Of a DNA stretch of 9,366 bases, positions 1-6,428 are shown in pieces (the stretch's first letter is position 1; each line of letters starts with the position of its first letter). This DNA comes from Pseudomonadota bacterium (GTDB lineage: Bacteria; Pseudomonadota; Gammaproteobacteria; Xanthomonadales; Xanthomonadaceae), in assembly GCA_023394655.1 (NCBI GenBank), contig JAEXAG010000126.1, forward strand, positions 1 through 9,366, in the 5' to 3' direction. The notes below the pieces were generated by a model. It ran no database searches and was not told where the DNA came from. It worked only from the letters and a program-made list of their open reading frames with translations. Both the position numbers and the translations under genes were made by a program.

Positions 1-679
1 GCAGCGGCTCGACCGGCCATTCCGCGCGCGGCTTGCACCAGCCGCGTGCCTCGCTGCCCGGTGCCTGCCACTGGTCGATCTCGCCGCCGGAAAGCGTCAC
101 GCCCAGCAGGTTCTCGTTGATGGTGTACTGCTGCTGCTTGGCGCGCACGCCGAAGCCGCGCTCTTCCAGATAGGCCTGCTCGTAGGCACGGGTCTGGGTA
201 TGCTCCTTCTGGATCTCGCGGATCGGTGCCACGATGCGGTAATCGCCGCTGGCCTTCACCGCCAGGTCGAAGCGCACCTGGTCGTTGCCCATGCCGGTGC
301 AACCGTGGGCGATGGCATTGGTGCCGAGCGCCCGCGCCCGCGCCAGCGCGGCATCGACGATCAGGTAGCGGTCGGAGACCAGCAGCGGGTACTGGCCTTG
401 GTAAGCCTCGCCCGCCCACACGAAGGGTTTGACGAAGCCGTCCCAGATCGCCGGGCCGCCATCGACGGTCACATGCGAATCCACGCCCAGCTCGGCGGCA
501 CGCTGTTCGATGTAGGCGCGTTCCTCGGCATCCACGCCGCCGGTATCGGCGAACACGGTATGCACGGTCCAGCCACGCTCCTTCAGGTAAGGCACGCAGA
601 AGCTGGTGTCGAGGCCGCCGGAAAAGGCGAGGACGATATCGCGGCTTTCGTCCGGCGCGGTCGGGTTCGTGTCGGTCAT
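1..679 (-). CDS. argG: Argininosuccinate synthase, N-terminal part (gene continues past the left edge)
   Basis: Joins citrulline and aspartate with ATP to make argininosuccinate, the penultimate cytosolic step to arginine. I translated the minus strand from the ATG at 679 and read 226 codons to the edge; the family is usually about 400 residues, so roughly the C-terminal 40% lies outside. The N-type ATP-pyrophosphatase P-loop AFSGGLDTS is at residues 18-26, and a citrulline/ATP-site segment HGCTGMGNDQVRF at 125-137. Many homologues have GKGND there; the Lys-to-Met change is seen directly, and I recall it from Xanthomonas-type enzymes. The start is supported by an AGGA six bases upstream. It lies 13 bases after the argF' stop on the same strand, so the two are almost certainly one operon. 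The full gene and any downstream arg genes are not visible. Confidence 0.96.
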   Translation of the reverse strand, partial: MTDTNPTAPDESRDIVLAFSGGLDTSFCVPYLKERGWTVHTVFADTGGVDAEERAYIEQRAAELGVDSHVTVDGGPAIWDGFVKPFVWAGEAYQGQYPLLVSDRYLIVDAALARARALGTNAIAHGCTGMGNDQVRFDLAVKASGDYRIVAPIREIQKEHTQTRAYEQAYLEERGFGVRAKQQQYTINENLLGVTLSGGEIDQWQAPGSEARGWCKPRAEWPVEPL

Positions 680-692
680 GGGGGATCCTGGG

Positions 693-1703
693 TCAGTCGT
701 TCTGTCGGGCGAGCGTGGCCATCACCGCCTTCTGCACGTGCAGGCGGTTCTCGGCCTCGTCGATGGCGATGCAGCGCGGCGAATCCATCACCGCATCGGT
801 GGCTTTCACGTTGCGGCGCAAGGGCAGGCAATGGCTGAAGACGCCGTTGTTGGTCATCGCCATCTTCTCCTCGTCCACGATGAAGTGCCTGAACTTCTCG
901 CGGATCGGCGTTTCCTGCTCCCAGCGGCCGAAGTACGGCAGCGCGCCCCAGCTCTTGGCGTAGACCACGTCGGCATCGCGGTAGGCACTGGCGATGTCGT
1001 GGCTGATGGTGAGCGAGCCGCCGTTCTCGGCGACGTTCTGCTCCGCCCAGCCCATGTAGCGCTCGTCCAGCAGGTATTCCTCGGTGGGACACAGCAGGGT
1101 CACGTCCATGCCCATGCGCGTGGCGATGGTCAACGCGGAGTTGGCCACCGCGGTGTTCAGCGGCTTCGGATGCCAGGTCCAAGTCAGGACGTACTTCCTG
1201 CCGCGCAGGTCGTCGGTGCCGAAGTGCTCCTGCAGCGCCAACGCGTGCGCCAGTTCCTGGCAGGGGTGGGTGATGGTTTCCATGTTGATGACCGGCACGG
1301 TCGAGTATTTCGCGAAGGCCCGCAGCACCCGATCCTCGCGATCGGCCTGCCAATCGACGAACTTCGGGAAGGCGCGCACACCGATCAGGTCCACGTAGCG
1401 GGCCAGCACGCGCGCCACTTCGGCGATGTGCTCCTCGGTGTCGCCGTCCATCACGGTGCCGAGATCGAACTCGATCGGCCAGGCGTCCTTGCCGGGCTGC
1501 AGCACCACCGCATGACCGCCCAGCTGGAAGGCACCCAGTTCGAAGCTGGTGCGGGTCCGCATCGAGGGATTGAAGAACACCAGCGCGATGCCCTTGCCTT
1601 TCAATGCGTCGCCGATGCGCTGGCGCTTGTAACCCGCGGCTTCGCGGAGCACGGCGTCGAGTTCGACGCGGCTCCAGTCCTGGGTGTTGAGGAAATGCTT
1701 CAT
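693..1703 (-). CDS. argF': N-acetyl-L-ornithine carbamoyltransferase (AOTCase)
   Basis: Transfers carbamoyl from carbamoyl phosphate to N-acetylornithine, giving N-acetylcitrulline. This replaces the usual ornithine carbamoyltransferase in Xanthomonas-type arginine synthesis. The 336-residue product matches that family closely along its length as I recall it. The carbamoyl-phosphate loop SMRTRTSFE is at residues 47-55, the HPCQE motif is mid-protein, and HCLPLRRNVK is at 291-300. Allowing for two extra N-terminal residues in the X. campestris enzyme, Glu90 here matches its Glu92, which sets acetyl rather than succinyl specificity. Lys300 matches its Lys302, reported to be carboxylated. The ATG at 1703 gives the expected N-terminus MKHFLNTQDW; its ribosome-binding site is weak. 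It is the first gene of an argF'-argG operon, directly behind a terminator-like hairpin. Ordinary OTCase is unlikely. Confidence 0.96.
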   Translation of the reverse strand: MKHFLNTQDWSRVELDAVLREAAGYKRQRIGDALKGKGIALVFFNPSMRTRTSFELGAFQLGGHAVVLQPGKDAWPIEFDLGTVMDGDTEEHIAEVARVLARYVDLIGVRAFPKFVDWQADREDRVLRAFAKYSTVPVINMETITHPCQELAHALALQEHFGTDDLRGRKYVLTWTWHPKPLNTAVANSALTIATRMGMDVTLLCPTEEYLLDERYMGWAEQNVAENGGSLTISHDIASAYRDADVVYAKSWGALPYFGRWEQETPIREKFRHFIVDEEKMAMTNNGVFSHCLPLRRNVKATDAVMDSPRCIAIDEAENRLHVQKAVMATLARQND

Positions 1704-1723
1704 GGCAGGCTCGATTGGGATGG

Positions 1724-1756
1724 AAAAACGAAAAAACCCGGCGCGGGGCCGGGTTT
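1724..1756 (-). terminator. Intrinsic terminator just upstream of argF'
   Basis: Read on the minus strand, a perfect 9-bp stem (AAACCCGGC / GCCGGGTTT, plus-strand arms 1734-1742 and 1748-1756) closes a 5-base loop. It is followed by a U-run (stem Us plus three more, then CG and five more Us). On the plus strand the downstream sequence is not U-rich, so it acts mainly on leftward transcripts. It lies between the secreted-protein gene and argF'. It could end the former's transcript, about 180 bases past its stop, or sit inside the argF' leader as an attenuator. Confidence 0.75.
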
Positions 1757-1790
1757 CGGGTTCATGCAGGCATGCGGACCGGACCGGCGA

Positions 1791-1826
1791 TCAGTTCCAG
1801 TGCAGTCGGCGCGCGCGCGAGGTCAT
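1791..1826 (-). CDS. Putative 11-residue leader peptide with clustered Arg codons
   Basis: ATG at 1826 opens MTSRARRLHWN and stops at TGA (1793-1791). Three of residues 4-7 are Arg (codons CGC, CGC and CGA, separated by one Ala codon). A purine-rich GCGGGG directly precedes the ATG, though its spacing is too short for a good ribosome-binding site. The same frame is open from an earlier ATG at 1889, giving 32 residues. The stop lies 30 to 35 bases before the terminator stem, as in attenuator leaders. There is no homology evidence, and such a short frame can arise by chance in GC-rich DNA. Confidence 0.25.
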   Translation of the reverse strand: MTSRARRLHWN

Positions 1827-1919
1827 CCCCGCAGCCATCCAGGCAGCGGATTGGTGGGCGCAGGCGGCGTTGGCGGGCAGGCGTTGCATTTCGGCGGATA
1901 TGCTCGCACGCGGCCGGGT

Positions 1920-1936
1920 CGCCGGCAAGGCCGGCG
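1920..1936 (-). other. Hairpin immediately after the stop codon of the secreted-protein gene
   Basis: Perfect 7-bp inverted repeat CGCCGGC / GCCGGCG with a 3-base loop, one base beyond the TGA at 1940-1938. No U-run follows on either strand, so it is not a classical intrinsic terminator. It may protect the mRNA 3' end or aid Rho-dependent ending. Confidence 0.4.
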
Positions 1937-1937
1937 C

Positions 1938-2312
1938 TCAGGGAATCTCGCTGGCGACCATCGGCGTGACGCCGACCCGGATCCGCAGGCGGCGGCCGGG
2001 GTCCTCGGCAAGCCGGGAACGGAACTTGTCGCCCCGGTAGCTGTATTCCACGTCGTAGGCGATGACCCGCCGGAATTCCGCCGGCGCCTGCACTTCCCGA
2101 CATTCCGACCGGCTGCGCAGCCGCAGGTCCGTGCATTGGCGTTCGCGCGCGCCGACGGTGACGGTCTGGTAGACCGGCCGCACGTTCAGCACCTGGGCGT
2201 AGTCGTAACGCACCTGTTCGGCGGGTACCAGCCGTTCCTGCGCCGATATGCCGGAAGACAGCACGGCCAGGGCAAGGGCCGGCACGAGAAGGGAAGGAAA
2301 AGCGGCGCGCAC
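1938..2312 (-). CDS. Small secreted protein of a Xanthomonadaceae-type family, lacking a glycine zipper
   Basis: Function unknown. The 124-residue product begins with an apparent Sec signal peptide: an Arg near the start, a hydrophobic core at about residues 8-18, and a likely cut after SSGISA (residue 24). The mature part has YDYAQVLNVRPVYQ at 36-49, two cysteines at 60 and 71 that could form a disulfide, and the tail segment YDVEYSYRGDKFRSRL at 86-101 followed by a DPG and a beta-like strand. This head and tail resemble periplasmic or outer-membrane proteins with a glycine-zipper domain in Xanthomonadaceae, but no glycine zipper lies between. No in-frame ATG exists near the signal peptide, so I chose GTG at 2312; TTG at 2318 is the alternative (126 residues). 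It is divergent from cysS. The reading is firm because signal peptide and family-like segments share one frame. Confidence 0.72.
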   Translation of the reverse strand: MRAAFPSLLVPALALAVLSSGISAQERLVPAEQVRYDYAQVLNVRPVYQTVTVGARERQCTDLRLRSRSECREVQAPAEFRRVIAYDVEYSYRGDKFRSRLAEDPGRRLRIRVGVTPMVASEIP

Positions 2313-2416
2313 GCTCAACTCGGGGCATCCGGGGGAAAAAGCCGGCACAGTGTATTGAGGCGATCCGGACGCTTGGCTGAACCGTGGCCAACGGCGCCGC
2401 CGAGGGCCGAAGCGAA

Positions 2417-2422
2417 TAGAAT
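2417..2422 (+). promoter_or_regulatory. Putative -10 box of the cysS promoter
   Basis: TAGAAT matches five of six bases of the sigma-70 -10 consensus and stands out in GC-rich DNA 28 bases before the cysS start. No recognisable -35 sits 16-18 bases upstream, so the call rests on the -10 alone. The start of RNA would fall near 2429. Confidence 0.4.
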
Positions 2423-2425
2423 CCC

Positions 2426-2442
2426 CGGTTCGCCCCGAACCG
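2426..2442 (+). repeat. Perfect inverted repeat in the cysS leader
   Basis: CGGTTCG and CGAACCG flank a 3-base CCC spacer. The repeat lies 4 bases after the putative -10 box and 8 bases before the cysS ATG, where a Shine-Dalgarno would normally be. It could be an RNA hairpin limiting ribosome access or an operator overlapping the transcription start. Nothing in the sequence decides between these. Confidence 0.6.
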
Positions 2443-2450
2443 CCCCGTCG

Positions 2451-3830
2451 ATGTCCCTGCACCTCTACAACACGCTCAGTCGCCGCGTCGAACCCTTCCA
2501 GCCCCGCGAGCCGGGCCGGGTGACGATGTACGTCTGCGGCCCTACCGTCTACAACTACGTGCACATCGGCAATGCGCGCGGCCCCGTGGTGTTCGGCGTG
2601 CTGGCGGCCCTGCTTCGGCGCCATTTCGGTGAGCTGCGCTACGCCCGCAACATCACCGACATCGACGACAAGATCAACGCCGCCGCGCTCGAGGCCGGCA
2701 CGCCGATTTCCGCGATCACCGACCGCTACGCCGCCGCCTATCGCGAGGACATGGCCGCGCTGGGCGTCTGCGGCGAATTCGCCCCCGACATCGAGCCGGC
2801 CGCCACCGACCACATCGCCGACATCATCTCGATGTGCGAGCGCCTGATCGCCGATGGCCATGCCTATGCCGCCGAGGGCCACGTGCTGTTCTCGGTGGCC
2901 AGCTTCGACGGCTACGGCAAGCTCTCGCGCCGCGACCCCGAGGAAATGCTGGCCGGCGCACGCGTGGACGTGGCCCCCTACAAGCGCGACCCGGGCGATT
3001 TCGTGCTCTGGAAGCCCTCCAGCGACAACCTGCCGGGCTGGGATTCGCCTTGGGGACGCGGCCGGCCGGGCTGGCACATCGAGTGCTCGGCGATGGCCGC
3101 GGCGCATCTGGGCGAGACCATCGACATCCATGCCGGCGGCATCGACCTGCAGTTCCCGCACCACGAGAACGAGATCGCGCAGAGCGAATGCGCGCATGGC
3201 GGCAAGACCTTCGCGCGCTTCTGGCTGCACAACGGGATGCTGAATTTCGGCGGCGCCAAGATGTCGAAATCGATCGGCAACATCGAGCGCGTCCACGATC
3301 TGGTGCGCGCCCATCCGCCCGAAGCCTTGCGCTACGCGCTGCTGTCCGCGCACTACCGGCAGCCGCTGGAATGGAGCGATGCGCTGGTCGAGCAGTCGGT
3401 CCGCACCCTCGATCGCCTGTACGCCACGCTGCGCGACCTCGCCGAGGTGGAAGCGGAGGCCGTGGTGCCGGAAACGATCGAAGCCATGCTCGCCGACGAT
3501 CTCAACACCCCGCAGGCGCTGGCGGAAATCGCGCGCTTGGCCGCCGAGGCACGCAAGGCCGAGGGTGACGCCCGGGCCGCGGCGAAATCCGCCCTGCTCG
3601 GCGCCGGCCTCGCGCTCGGCCTGCTGCAACAAGCCCCGGCGGCGTGGTTCTCGCGCGGCGCCGATGGCGAAGACGATGCCCGCATCCAGGCATTGGTGGA
3701 CGAACGCGTCGCCGCCAAGCAGGCCCGCGACTTCGCCCGCGCCGATGCCCTGCGCGACCAGCTGGCCGCCGAGGGCATCGTGCTCGAGGACACCCCGCAG
3801 GGCGTGCGCTGGGTGAGGCGCGGCGCTTGA
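2451..3830 (+). CDS. cysS: Cysteinyl-tRNA synthetase
   Basis: Charges tRNA-Cys with cysteine in the cytosol; a class I synthetase, normally monomeric. The 459-residue product is the usual family length. The HIGH-type motif HIGN is at 38-41 and KMSKS at 270-274. The four zinc ligands that recognise the cysteine thiol appear at Cys29 (MYVCGP), Cys212 (WHIECSAMA), His237 and Glu241 (HHENE), equivalent to Cys28, Cys209, His234 and Glu238 of the E. coli enzyme. The frame is open far upstream, but homology begins at MSLHLYNTLSRR, so ATG 2451 is the start. No clear Shine-Dalgarno precedes it; an inverted repeat occupies that place. It is the first gene of a rightward cluster with sufE and an MFS transporter. 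Confidence 0.97.
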   Translation: MSLHLYNTLSRRVEPFQPREPGRVTMYVCGPTVYNYVHIGNARGPVVFGVLAALLRRHFGELRYARNITDIDDKINAAALEAGTPISAITDRYAAAYREDMAALGVCGEFAPDIEPAATDHIADIISMCERLIADGHAYAAEGHVLFSVASFDGYGKLSRRDPEEMLAGARVDVAPYKRDPGDFVLWKPSSDNLPGWDSPWGRGRPGWHIECSAMAAAHLGETIDIHAGGIDLQFPHHENEIAQSECAHGGKTFARFWLHNGMLNFGGAKMSKSIGNIERVHDLVRAHPPEALRYALLSAHYRQPLEWSDALVEQSVRTLDRLYATLRDLAEVEAEAVVPETIEAMLADDLNTPQALAEIARLAAEARKAEGDARAAAKSALLGAGLALGLLQQAPAAWFSRGADGEDDARIQALVDERVAAKQARDFARADALRDQLAAEGIVLEDTPQGVRWVRRGA

Positions 3831-3869
3831 GCGGCATCCCGGGCGCGCAACCCGAACCGAAGGAATGAA

Positions 3870-4313
3870 GTGAACGACATTGCTTTCCCGCTGGAACCCA
3901 CCGCCGCCGAGGCCCAGGCCGCCATCGCCGACGAGTTCGCGCTGTTTTCCGACTGGTCGGAGCGCTACCAGTACCTGATCGATCTCGGGCGCAAGCTGCC
4001 GGACCTGCCCGACAGCCTGAAGACCGAGGCGCATCGCCTGCACGGCTGCCAGTCGAACGTCTGGATCGTCGCCGAAGGCGATGCCGACCGCATGGAGTAC
4101 CGCGCGATCAGCGACTCGGCCATCGTCTCCGGGCTGATCCATCTGGCGCTGCGCGTGTATTCCGGGCGGCCGGCCGCGGAAATCCTCGCCACCGAGCCGG
4201 ACTACATCGCCGCGATCGGCTTGGCAAAGCATCTCTCGCCGACCCGCAGCAATGGCCTGGCCGCGCTCCTGGCCTTCATCCGCGAACGCGCCGCCGGGGC
4301 GCTCGCGGACTGA
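3870..4313 (+). CDS. sufE: SufE-family cysteine desulfuration protein
   Basis: Accepts persulfide sulfur from a SufS-type cysteine desulfurase and stimulates it, feeding Fe-S cluster assembly in the cytosol. The 147-residue product carries the conserved HGCQSNVW motif, with the sulfur-accepting cysteine at residue 60 (Cys51 in E. coli SufE). The N-terminal FALFSDWSERYQYLIDLGRK and the C-terminal SPTRSNGL segments also fit the family. The start is GTG at 3870, placed by an AGGA 5 bases upstream; the nearby ATG at 3865 reads only two codons. It lies 39 bases after cysS and 4 before the transporter, so co-transcription is likely. No sufS or other suf genes are in the window, so its desulfurase partner is elsewhere. 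CsdE is a close relative and cannot be excluded. Confidence 0.93.
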   Translation: MNDIAFPLEPTAAEAQAAIADEFALFSDWSERYQYLIDLGRKLPDLPDSLKTEAHRLHGCQSNVWIVAEGDADRMEYRAISDSAIVSGLIHLALRVYSGRPAAEILATEPDYIAAIGLAKHLSPTRSNGLAALLAFIRERAAGALAD

Positions 4314-4317
4314 TCGC

Positions 4318-5568
4318 GTGACCCGCACGCCGCCCGCCGGGGAGGCCGCACTTCCCGAGTCTCCGCTGTCGAACACCGGCTTCCGCTGGCTGCTGGCCTA
4401 CCGGATCTCCACCCTGCTCTGCTACCAGATCGTCGCGGTCACGGTGGGCTGGCACGTCTACCAACTCACCGCCGATCCGTGGGCTCTCGGCCTGATCGGC
4501 CTGGCCGAAGTGCTGCCGTTCTTCTGCGTCGCGCCCTTCGCCGGCTATCTGGTGGACCACCTGCCACGCCGCAAGCTGGGCATGGCCGCCTGCGCCGGCC
4601 TGACCCTCACCGCGCTGCTGCTGGCCTGGATCGCCAGCCCGCTGTTCCCGCTCGAAGGCGTGTGGCCGATCTACGCGGCGATCGCGCTCGGCGGATCGGT
4701 CCGCGCCTTCCTCGGCCCGGTCTACAACGCGCTGTTCGCCCGCGCGCTCAAGCGCGAGCAATTCACCCGCGGCGCCAGCCTCGGCAGCGTCATCTTCCAG
4801 GCCGGCCTCGTGCTCGGCCCGGCCATCGGCGGCGTGCTGGTCGGCTGGGGCGGCAACGGCCTCGCCTACGCCATCGCATCGGCCTGCGGCGTGCTGGCGA
4901 TCATCGCGCTGGCGCGGATGCAGGTCGGCGAGCCGCCGACGCCGCAGCAGCGCGGCCCGGTGTTCCGCAGCATCGGCGAAGGACTGAAGTTCGTCTTCGG
5001 GCACCAGATCCTGCTCGGCGCACTGGCGCTGGACATGTTCGCGGTCCTGCTGGGTGGCGCGATCTCGCTGGCGCCGGCCTTCATCAAGGACGTGCTGCAT
5101 GCCGGGCCGGAAGCACTCGGCATCCTCCGCGGCGCGCCGGCGCTGGGCTCGATGGCGGTGGCGCTGTGGCTGGCGCGACGCCCGCTGAGCCGCCATGCCG
5201 GGCGCATCATGCTGGGCTCGGTGGCCGGCTTCGGCCTGTGCATGGTCGGCTTCGGGCTCAGCACCTCGCTCTGGCTTTCCGCCGCCATCCTGCTGGTCTC
5301 GGGCATGTTCGACGGCGTTTCGGTCGTGCTCCGCTCCACCGTGCTGCAGCTGGCCACGCCGGACGAAATGCGCGGCCGGGTGTCATCGGTCAACAGCATC
5401 TTCATCAGTTCGTCCAACGAGCTGGGCGCGTTCTACGCCGGCAGCATGGCGCGCCTGCTGGGGCTGGTGCCGGCGGTGGTGTTCGGCGGCTTCATGACGA
5501 TGGGCGTGGTCGCCGCCACCGCCAGGCTCGCGCCCAGGTTGCGCAGGCTGGACCTGCGCGATCTCTGA
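4318..5568 (+). CDS. MFS transporter, EntS/MFS_3-like
   Basis: Inner-membrane major facilitator protein, probably an exporter; substrate not determinable. The 416-residue product has about 10-12 hydrophobic segments, starting with one near residues 24-48. A motif-A-like loop, GYLVDHLPRRK, lies at about 76-86 between segments 2 and 3. The overall look (short N-terminus, GPVYNALFARAL, ATPDEMRGRVSSVNSIF near the C-terminal half) fits the DHA3 group that includes the enterobactin exporter EntS. GTG at 4318 is chosen because it lies 4 bases after the sufE stop; an ATG at 4252 in the same frame would overlap sufE by 62 bases and add a non-membrane arginine-rich head. No siderophore genes are nearby, so an EntS-like substrate is not implied. 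It ends tail to tail with panC. Confidence 0.88.
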   Translation: MTRTPPAGEAALPESPLSNTGFRWLLAYRISTLLCYQIVAVTVGWHVYQLTADPWALGLIGLAEVLPFFCVAPFAGYLVDHLPRRKLGMAACAGLTLTALLLAWIASPLFPLEGVWPIYAAIALGGSVRAFLGPVYNALFARALKREQFTRGASLGSVIFQAGLVLGPAIGGVLVGWGGNGLAYAIASACGVLAIIALARMQVGEPPTPQQRGPVFRSIGEGLKFVFGHQILLGALALDMFAVLLGGAISLAPAFIKDVLHAGPEALGILRGAPALGSMAVALWLARRPLSRHAGRIMLGSVAGFGLCMVGFGLSTSLWLSAAILLVSGMFDGVSVVLRSTVLQLATPDEMRGRVSSVNSIFISSSNELGAFYAGSMARLLGLVPAVVFGGFMTMGVVAATARLAPRLRRLDLRDL

Positions 5569-5577
5569 GTCGCCGCG

Positions 5578-6423
5578 TCAGGCGGTGAATTCGAGGTTGT
5601 CGATGAGCCGCGTCGTGCCCAGCCGGGCCGCGATCAATGCGACCCGGGCCCCCGTCGCGCCCGCTTCCGGCTCGGACAGGTCGGGCTGCCGGACCACTGC
5701 GTAATCCGGCACGAAGCCGGCCTGCTCCAGGCTCGCCAGCGCCGCGCGTTCCACCTCGGCATGCGGCGTGCCCGCGATGACGGCATCGCGCATGGCTTCC
5801 AGCGTGCGGTGGATGAGCGGCGCGATGGCCCGCTCGGCCTCGGAGAGATACTGGTTGCGCGAACTCAGCGCCAGGCCATCGGCCTCGCGCCGGGTATCGG
5901 CACCGACGATGTCGATCGGAAACGACAGCTCGCGCACCAGATGACGGATCACCGCGAGCTGCTGGTAATCCTTGCGCCCGAAGATCGCCGCATCCGGCTG
6001 CACCTGGTTGAACAGCCGCGCCACCACGGTGGCCACGCCATCGAAATGACCCGGCCGGTGCGCGCCATCCAGCACCTCGGTCACGCCCGGCACGCGGATG
6101 CGGACGGTGTTCTCCAGCCCCATCGGGTACATGGTGTCCACCTGCGGCAGCCACAGCAGGTCGCAGCCGGCCTCGTCCAGCCCGGCGGCATCGGCTTCCG
6201 GCGTGCGCGGATAGCGGTCGAAATCCTCGTTCGGCCCGAACTGGGTCGGGTTGACGAACACGCTGGCGACGATGCGATCGCCGTGGTGGCGGGCCAGCTC
6301 CACCAGCGAGAAGTGGCCGGCGTGCAGGTTGCCCATGGTCGGCACGAACACCACCCGTTGCCCGGCCTGCTTCCAGGCGCGCACCCGGGCGCGCAGTGCA
6401 TCCAATGCGGTCGCGATCTGCAT
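5578..6423 (-). CDS. panC: Pantothenate synthetase
   Basis: Condenses pantoate with beta-alanine using ATP through a pantoyl-adenylate, making pantothenate in the cytosol. The 281-residue product is the normal length. The nucleotide-binding PTMGNLHAGH is at residues 28-37, followed by FVNPTQFGPNEDFDRYPR from about 56, GRKDYQQL in mid-protein, and LALSSRNQYLS as the KMSKS-like loop. ATG 6423 gives the expected N-terminus and lies 5 bases beyond the panB stop, so translation is likely coupled to panB. The frame is open further upstream, but only inside panB. Its stop is 9 bases from that of the convergent MFS gene. No panD follows, so the beta-alanine source must be encoded elsewhere. Confidence 0.97.
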   Translation of the reverse strand: MQIATALDALRARVRAWKQAGQRVVFVPTMGNLHAGHFSLVELARHHGDRIVASVFVNPTQFGPNEDFDRYPRTPEADAAGLDEAGCDLLWLPQVDTMYPMGLENTVRIRVPGVTEVLDGAHRPGHFDGVATVVARLFNQVQPDAAIFGRKDYQQLAVIRHLVRELSFPIDIVGADTRREADGLALSSRNQYLSEAERAIAPLIHRTLEAMRDAVIAGTPHAEVERAALASLEQAGFVPDYAVVRQPDLSEPEAGATGARVALIAARLGTTRLIDNLEFTA

Positions 6424-6428
6424 CGCGG

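Larger units (their letters stand above)
1724..1889 (-). promoter_or_regulatory. Possible arginine attenuator leader of the argF'-argG operon
   Basis: The layout resembles a peptide-coupled attenuator: a short frame with clustered Arg codons (1806-1817), then a terminator 31 bases before argF'. By eye, an alternative imperfect hairpin is possible. The minus-strand segment CCGGUCCGGU (1787-1778) can pair in two blocks with ACCCGAAACCCGG (1761-1749), which would bury the terminator's 5' arm. The segment CCGAC (1809-1805), overlapping the last Arg codon, can pair with GUCCGG, so a stalled ribosome could free the antiterminator. A poor promoter (TTGCCG at 1928-1923 with an AT-rich CATATC 20 bases on) would start RNA near 1890. 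This is inference: GC-rich DNA offers many pairings, and I know of no described arginine attenuator in this group. Confidence 0.28.

Noticed and set aside
693..1703. Annotation of argF' as ordinary ornithine carbamoyltransferase
   Set aside because: The sequence follows the Xanthomonas N-acetylornithine enzyme closely, including its specificity Glu.
1762..2391. Minus-strand 209-codon frame starting at an ATG
   Set aside because: It overlaps the secreted-protein gene in another frame and has an Arg/Pro/Gly-rich shadow composition with no recognisable domain.
606..2450. Very long plus-strand open frame (about 615 codons) upstream of and in frame with cysS
   Set aside because: It runs antisense to argG, argF' and the secreted-protein gene, has arginine/glycine/histidine-rich shadow composition, and CysS homology begins only at 2451. 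GC-rich DNA keeps such frames open.
3865..3873. ATG just before sufE
   Set aside because: It reads Met-Lys-stop; the AGGA spacing and frame point to GTG 3870.
4252..4317. Upstream ATG for the MFS transporter
   Set aside because: It would overlap the sufE 3' end by 62 bases and add a basic non-membrane head; GTG 4318 fits the spacing and the family better.
2313..4376. Long minus-strand open frame across cysS and sufE, in frame with the secreted protein
   Set aside because: It is antisense to two firmly identified genes; only the part from the signal peptide on (2312 down to 1938) has protein-like features.
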